This document shows, piece after piece, positions 5,916-9,502 of a stretch of DNA of 9,502 nt. The stretch lies in the NCBI GenBank assembly GCA_001412335.1, contig LKUF01000285.1, forward strand, positions 1 to 9,502. Direction: 5' to 3'. The position numbers and the translations under genes were made by a program. The stretch comes from Methanolinea sp. SDB (GTDB taxonomy: Archaea > Halobacteriota > Methanomicrobia > Methanomicrobiales > Methanospirillaceae). Numbering within the stretch: the first letter of the stretch is position 1; each line of letters begins with the position of its first letter. The notes below the pieces were generated by a model, which was given only the letters and a program-made list of their open reading frames with translations, was not told the DNA's origin and ran no database searches.

Positions 5916-7049
5916 ATGAACGGGTCGCTCAAAATCGGGTCCCTGTATGGAATTCCCATCCTCATCCACTGGACCCTCCTCCTCATCATCCCGATCTTCG
6001 CATGGATCATCGGGAGCCAGATCGAACTCACAAGCGACCTTCTCTCCAGTGTGTACCGGGTCCCTATCGATCAGACCCTGATAACTGCCGGATACATGGA
6101 ATTCATCCTCGGGGTGGTTGTCGCACTCGGCCTCTTCGCCGGCGTCCTGGTGCACGAGATGGCACACTCCATCGTGGCCCAGAGAAAAGGGATAAAGATC
6201 AACAGCATCACCCTGCTCATCTTCGGCGGAATATCCTCCATGGAGGAGGGTATGCCCGATCCGGTCATCGAGCTTCCGATGGCGCTTGTCGGCCCGCTGA
6301 CAAGCCTGGCGGTGGGACTGGCCTCGAGCGTGTTCGTATATATCTCGCATCTCCTGGTCTCCTCGCCTCCCCTTGCAGGAGTCCTCGTCTTTGTCTTCGG
6401 CTATCTCGGGATCCTGAACATATTCCTCTTCGCCTTCAACCTTCTGCCTGCGTTTCCCATGGACGGCGGGCGAGTCCTCCGGGCATTCCTTGCAAAGCGA
6501 ATGCCGCTTCACAAGGCCACCCGGATAGCGGCGGACGTGGGCCGCATATTCGCGGTCATCTTCGGAATATTCGGCATATTCCTCTTCAACCCGATATTGA
6601 TCCTCATCGCCTTCTTCATCTATATCGGTGCGAGCCAGGAGTCGACGGTGGTAAAATACAGCTTCCTCTTGAAAGACGTCACGGTGGGGGACATGATGAG
6701 CACCGACGTGATGACCGTCGGGCCCGGGGAGCCCGTGCGGGAGGTGATTGACCAGATGTACGCGTCCAAGCACCTGGGATTCCCGGTGGTCCAAAACGAC
6801 GTCCTGGTCGGGATCGTGACACTTGCCGATGTCCACAAGGTCCCCCCCATCGACAGGGAAGCGATGATCGTGAAGGATATCATGTCCCGGGAAGTTATCA
6901 CGCTTCCACCGTCGGCGCCGGTCATCGAGGCACTCCGTATCATGTCGGTAAACAATATCGGGCGTATTCCCGTGGTTGACCAGGACCGCCTGGCGGGAAT
7001 CGTTACCCGGACGGACATTCTCAAGGTTATCGAGTTAAAAGAGGTGTGA
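5916..7049 (+). CDS. Site-2 protease family (M50) membrane metalloprotease with two CBS domains
   Basis: This 377-residue integral membrane protein cleaves membrane-embedded substrates using zinc. The catalytic HExxH is HEMAH (80-84), and the third zinc ligand is Asp183 in FPMDGGR. Hydrophobic segments lie at about 14-33, 62-86, 119-145, 153-178 and 207-238, matching the six-helix core of archaeal S2P once the long stretches are split. Two CBS domains follow (about 253-312 and 316-374), with the paired motifs VGDMMSTDVMTVGPGEPV and VKDIMSREVITLPPSAPV. In the structurally studied Methanocaldococcus S2P such CBS domains bind adenine nucleotides and are thought to gate activity. The natural substrate, such as an anti-sigma-like or membrane regulator, is unknown; no candidate lies next to it. 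The start MNGSLKIGSLYGIPILIHW is typical for the family. The 3' end overlaps the radical SAM gene by 15 bp, tail to tail. Confidence 0.95.
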   Translation: MNGSLKIGSLYGIPILIHWTLLLIIPIFAWIIGSQIELTSDLLSSVYRVPIDQTLITAGYMEFILGVVVALGLFAGVLVHEMAHSIVAQRKGIKINSITLLIFGGISSMEEGMPDPVIELPMALVGPLTSLAVGLASSVFVYISHLLVSSPPLAGVLVFVFGYLGILNIFLFAFNLLPAFPMDGGRVLRAFLAKRMPLHKATRIAADVGRIFAVIFGIFGIFLFNPILILIAFFIYIGASQESTVVKYSFLLKDVTVGDMMSTDVMTVGPGEPVREVIDQMYASKHLGFPVVQNDVLVGIVTLADVHKVPPIDREAMIVKDIMSREVITLPPSAPVIEALRIMSVNNIGRIPVVDQDRLAGIVTRTDILKVIELKEV

Positions 7050-8690
7050 AAACGAGAGGAGGGCATCTATCGGTGTCTCGCCCGCAACCGCCCTGAACTC
7101 CCCTATACCGGAAAATGGCCGTTTTGCTGCGAGTTTTCCGGCCTTCTTCTTCCCGATTCCCGGTATCCACTTCAGAGCCGCGAGGGAGAGGTGGTTCACC
7201 TCGACAGGCACGGGGAGTGCGGTCACCGATCGTGGACCGTGATCCACGACCACCGCATCGATACTGCTCCGCGGCTCCATCTGCAGGGGAATCCCGACCA
7301 GTACGGGATATGATCCCATCTGCCGGCCGAACGAGAGGTCCCCGCTCCTCTCGATTATCACGTCCCTGAGCACGGTCCCGACAGGAAATACCGATCTGAT
7401 CATGGGCAGGTCGAAATGCGTGCGTGCGTACTCCTTGAAGGCCCGAAACTCCCTGTCATGCACACCCAGGAGGTTGTCCGAATAGGCGCGTGTACCCTCG
7501 AACGGCATCAGCTGCCTGATATTTACCCTGCGGACGAGCAACCCCGATGCACGAACGCAGTCGAGAAAGGCCCGGTTGAGATCGAATGTCTTTTCGGTCT
7601 CGCCGGCAAGACCGATGACGAAGTTCAATCCCGGCAACAGTTCGGGGATGCCGTCCCTCCGTGCTGCACCGACCCCGCAGACCAGCGAGATCGCCTCCAT
7701 GACCTCGTCGGGCGTGGCTTTCAGGTTGTTGGCCTCTATCACAGCAGGGTCGGCACTCTCCATCCCGAATGCCGCGACGTCGCCCGGTGTATGGTAGCGG
7801 ATGATCTCTTCGAGCGCCTCAACGCTCTTTTTTGGGTGGTGCACGATCGTGCCCGGGTTCACGTTGTCGATGTGGAGCGTGCGGAGTCCTGGTGCCGCCC
7901 GCCGCACGGCAGAAAAGAGGCTCCTGATGCGGTCCGGGCGTGGCTCCGGGAACTCGCCCCCGGCTGCCTGGTAGGTGAGGATATCAGGTTGCCTCCCGAG
8001 ACGGAAGTGCAATGCCCCGTGTTCATGGAGGGCCGTGACCTCAGCCCCGACCCCTTCGACCGACCTGTATACAGGAGTCCCGTAGAACGGCTCGGTGCAG
8101 AACGAGCAGCCCCCGGTCAGGGCCCTCGAGCACCCTCGTGCCGTCTCCATCTCGCACATCAGGTGTGGATATGACGGATGTTTCCTGATAATACCTGCAC
8201 CGGTAACGCTCCACCGGTCGATGAGCCGGTAGTCGAGTGTGCCGGACGGATCTCTCCCCTGCAGGTAGTCCTCGAGTGCGGCAGCCGGAGACCCCGGGAG
8301 CAGGTGGTCAAAGCCCGAAATTGCGGATTTCAGGGCATGCCTCCCGCCCTGCGGGGCATACCCAAATCCTATGGGACCCCCGATAAGCCTGGTTTTTGCC
8401 CGGATCTGGCCGCCTATCTGGCGGATCTCGGTCAGGGTCGCCGGGGTGCCTCCGAGGTATCGTCCTGGAACGGTCACGCCCGCGATCATCACCACGACGG
8501 CGTCGCCGGGGATGGCGGACAGTGCCCCGGGATCGCGGCGGAGCTGGTCGATGGTGAGGTACCCGGGTTCGTACCCGTGCTCGTGTAAGACGCCCGCAAC
8601 CGTCCTGATATAGGGCGAGATGTAGGGAGGCACGCCGAAACAGGCGGGTTCGTCGACGTACCCGTCGATGATGAGCGCTTCAGCACTCAT
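7035..8690 (-). CDS. Uncharacterised archaeal radical SAM protein with TRAM-like and helix-hairpin-helix C-terminal regions
   Basis: The 551-residue protein belongs to the radical SAM superfamily. The cluster region reads ETARGC...GGCSFC, with Cys187, Cys195 and Cys198 spaced CX7CX2C instead of the usual CX3CX2C. Cys179 lies a further seven residues upstream. Barrel landmarks typical of the Elp3/MiaB-like branch follow: HIDNVNPG (273-280), AFGMESADPAVIEANN (307-322) and FVIGLAGETEKT (357-368). The N-terminal 140 residues look like the Rossmann-type, cobalamin-binding-like domain that often precedes such enzymes, but I see no DxHxxG cobalamin motif. Residues about 435-500 are beta-rich and TRAM-like, and 508-521 (WIPGIGKKKAGKL) is a helix-hairpin-helix. 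This suggests action on nucleic acid, perhaps RNA modification or methylthiolation, but no substrate is known to me. The start codon overlaps the mptE stop by 11 bp; no good ribosome-binding site is visible, so translation is probably coupled. Confidence 0.9.
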   Translation of the reverse strand: MSAEALIIDGYVDEPACFGVPPYISPYIRTVAGVLHEHGYEPGYLTIDQLRRDPGALSAIPGDAVVVMIAGVTVPGRYLGGTPATLTEIRQIGGQIRAKTRLIGGPIGFGYAPQGGRHALKSAISGFDHLLPGSPAAALEDYLQGRDPSGTLDYRLIDRWSVTGAGIIRKHPSYPHLMCEMETARGCSRALTGGCSFCTEPFYGTPVYRSVEGVGAEVTALHEHGALHFRLGRQPDILTYQAAGGEFPEPRPDRIRSLFSAVRRAAPGLRTLHIDNVNPGTIVHHPKKSVEALEEIIRYHTPGDVAAFGMESADPAVIEANNLKATPDEVMEAISLVCGVGAARRDGIPELLPGLNFVIGLAGETEKTFDLNRAFLDCVRASGLLVRRVNIRQLMPFEGTRAYSDNLLGVHDREFRAFKEYARTHFDLPMIRSVFPVGTVLRDVIIERSGDLSFGRQMGSYPVLVGIPLQMEPRSSIDAVVVDHGPRSVTALPVPVEVNHLSLAALKWIPGIGKKKAGKLAAKRPFSGIGEFRAVAGETPIDALLSFSHLF

Positions 8691-9300
8691 ATCCGAGGAT
8701 TCCGAGGAGCTTTTCCGCCCAGGAGAGTTTTCCCCTCTTCATGGGGTCGACACGCGGATCATGGAGATCGAAACCGAGTATGGTTATCCCGGATGCTCCG
8801 AGCGCGTCCGCGGCAAACACGGCCCGGTCACCATCCGTGAACCCTCCGAAGTTGTGCACGTTCTCAAGCGGCCTGGCCTGGGTTGTCGCGACGACGGGAC
8901 CGGAAAACCGCGGGGTCCAGTATTTTACGAGAGGGATGTTGTCGCCGTGGGCATGTATCACCATGATGGTCCCTGCCTCATTCATCGCGATGAACTCGTC
9001 GGTCGCCCCGTCGAGGTCTGTAAAGACCGCGTCGGGCCTGATGCCTGCGTCGAGAAGGACGAGTGCTGCGGCATCCGCCGCAAAAACGGGATGTTTCACC
9101 GCAGGGATATCGTCTGCGAGGCAGGGGGCGTTGCCGCAGACGGTCACGTCCCTCCCCTGGCAGAGATCGCGAAGCATCGGCAGGTCGTCCTGGGTCATGA
9201 GTGATGAGAGGATCTCTCCCGCCAGTTCGTCCATCTCCCGGTCGAACGCGAAATATTCGACTATTTCCTGGTAATACGGCTCCCATTCGTCAAAGTTCAT
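8680..9300 (-). CDS. mptE: 6-hydroxymethyl-7,8-dihydropterin pyrophosphokinase, archaeal MptE type (DUF115)
   Basis: MptE transfers pyrophosphate from ATP to 6-hydroxymethyl-7,8-dihydropterin, giving the diphosphate used to build the pterin of tetrahydromethanopterin. It replaces the unrelated bacterial FolK. In this 206-residue protein I see the family signatures: VCGNAPCL (54-61, the usual GxGPSL-type loop), FAADAAALVLLDAG (73-86), TDLDGATD (94-101), HAHGDN (116-121), NFGGFTDGDRA (150-160) and ILGFDL (174-179). I start it at the ATG at 9300 because GAGGG lies five bases upstream and MNFDEWEPYYQEI is the expected N terminus; an in-frame TTG at 9324 would add eight unlikely residues. Its start overlaps the stop of the upstream DHH gene by 11 bp and its stop overlaps the radical SAM start by 11 bp, so the three form one translationally coupled operon. 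Confidence 0.93.
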   Translation of the reverse strand: MNFDEWEPYYQEIVEYFAFDREMDELAGEILSSLMTQDDLPMLRDLCQGRDVTVCGNAPCLADDIPAVKHPVFAADAAALVLLDAGIRPDAVFTDLDGATDEFIAMNEAGTIMVIHAHGDNIPLVKYWTPRFSGPVVATTQARPLENVHNFGGFTDGDRAVFAADALGASGITILGFDLHDPRVDPMKRGKLSWAEKLLGILGYEC

Positions 9301-9502
9301 CCTTTCCCTCGTTTTCAAGGCCAACGATGCTGGTAAACTTGTTCAGGAGGGGCTCCATGATCAGCGAGAGGAGTTCGTCCTTGTTCTTGACCCTCCTGAA
9401 ATATGAGAGGGGTATGGTGGCCGCCGCCATGTTCGGGTGCCCTCCCGCATCCCCGATATCGCCAAAAGCCTCGTACAGGACGTTTCCGATATGGAGCCTG
9501 AC
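9290..9502 (-). CDS. DHH/DHHA1-type phosphoesterase, C-terminal end only (5' end outside window)
   Basis: Only the last 70 residues are in the window; the gene enters from the right edge in frame from position 9502 and stops at TGA 9290-9292. The visible part contains DAGGHPNMAAATIPL (about 18-32), the glycine-rich nucleic acid or nucleotide-binding motif of DHHA1 domains, as in RecJ-like exonucleases, archaeal Cdc45/GAN-like proteins and cyclic-dinucleotide or oligonucleotide phosphodiesterases. The catalytic DHH domain lies outside, so the exact subclass cannot be decided. The TGA is embedded in the first codons of mptE (ATGAACTTTGA), giving an 11-bp overlap and placing this gene at least third from the end of the operon. 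Confidence 0.8.
   Translation of the reverse strand, partial: VRLHIGNVLYEAFGDIGDAGGHPNMAAATIPLSYFRRVKNKDELLSLIMEPLLNKFTSIVGLENEGKDEL
9306..9310 (-). promoter_or_regulatory. mptE: Shine-Dalgarno site deciding the mptE start
   Basis: GAGGG on the minus strand lies five bases before the ATG at 9298-9300. It is inside the last codons of the upstream DHH gene and favours the 206-residue MptE over a TTG start at 9324. Confidence 0.55.

Noticed and set aside
5778..6836. A long minus-strand open frame of 352 codons opposite the site-2 protease gene
   Set aside because: It is a shadow frame: its product is an uninterrupted run of Asp, Glu, His and Arg without any domain, whereas the plus strand encodes a clear protease with catalytic motifs. 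It also overlaps the PRC-barrel gene.
7416..8174. A plus-strand open frame of 252 codons opposite the radical SAM gene
   Set aside because: It has no recognisable motif and lies wholly antisense to a gene with clear radical SAM signatures; such frames are expected in GC-rich DNA.
8258..8690. A functional cobalamin-binding domain at the N terminus of the radical SAM protein
   Set aside because: The region has the general look of a Rossmann-like domain, but I could not find the DxHxxG cobalamin ligand motif, so cobalamin binding is not claimed.
9301..9324. TTG start for mptE at 9324
   Set aside because: The ATG at 9300 has a GAGGG site at good spacing and gives the N terminus expected of the family; the TTG would deepen the overlap with the DHH gene to 35 bp.

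Overview
The window looks like chromosomal DNA of a methanogenic archaeon, most likely of the Methanomicrobia (Methanomicrobiales is my guess from overall protein character; I cannot confirm the taxon). The main support is MptE, the archaeal enzyme of tetrahydromethanopterin synthesis, together with an archaeal/eukaryotic-type isoleucyl-tRNA synthetase, an archaeal Thg1, a PRC-barrel protein of archaeal type and A/T-rich core promoters of TATA type. The DNA is GC-rich, coding is very dense, and several genes overlap. I see no insertion sequence, prophage, CRISPR array, RNA gene or other sign of recent transfer. No stretch over 300 bases lacks a gene; the longest gap is the divergent promoter region at 1440-1664.

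Layout: (1) 3-1439, minus: a family-21/lactaldehyde-type aldehyde dehydrogenase. (2) 1440-1664: a divergent intergenic region with TATA-like boxes for both neighbours and a small inverted repeat. (3) 1665-4853, plus: ileS. (4) 4833-5875, minus: a two-gene unit, a PRC-barrel protein (5600-5875) followed by thg1 (4833-5561). thg1 runs head-on into ileS with a 21-bp tail-to-tail overlap that carries an 8-bp hairpin. (5) 5876-5915: a 40-bp divergent promoter in which both flanking genes may be leaderless. (6) 5916-7049, plus: a membrane site-2 metalloprotease with two C-terminal CBS domains. (7) 7035-9502, minus: a tight operon transcribed from beyond the right edge: DHH-type phosphoesterase (3' end only), then mptE, then a multidomain radical SAM protein. 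Successive genes overlap by 11 bp (ATG...TGA), and the last gene overlaps the protease gene tail-to-tail by 15 bp.

Functionally the window mixes translation (IleRS, Thg1), coenzyme synthesis (MptE for methanopterin; the aldehyde dehydrogenase is related to a lactaldehyde dehydrogenase proposed for coenzyme F420), a regulated intramembrane protease and two less understood proteins. The two worth most attention are the radical SAM protein, with a CX7CX2C cluster loop plus a TRAM-like region and a C-terminal helix-hairpin-helix, and the PRC-barrel protein, which resembles the archaeal cell-division CdpB proteins. I do not see a clearly new defence or mobile system here.
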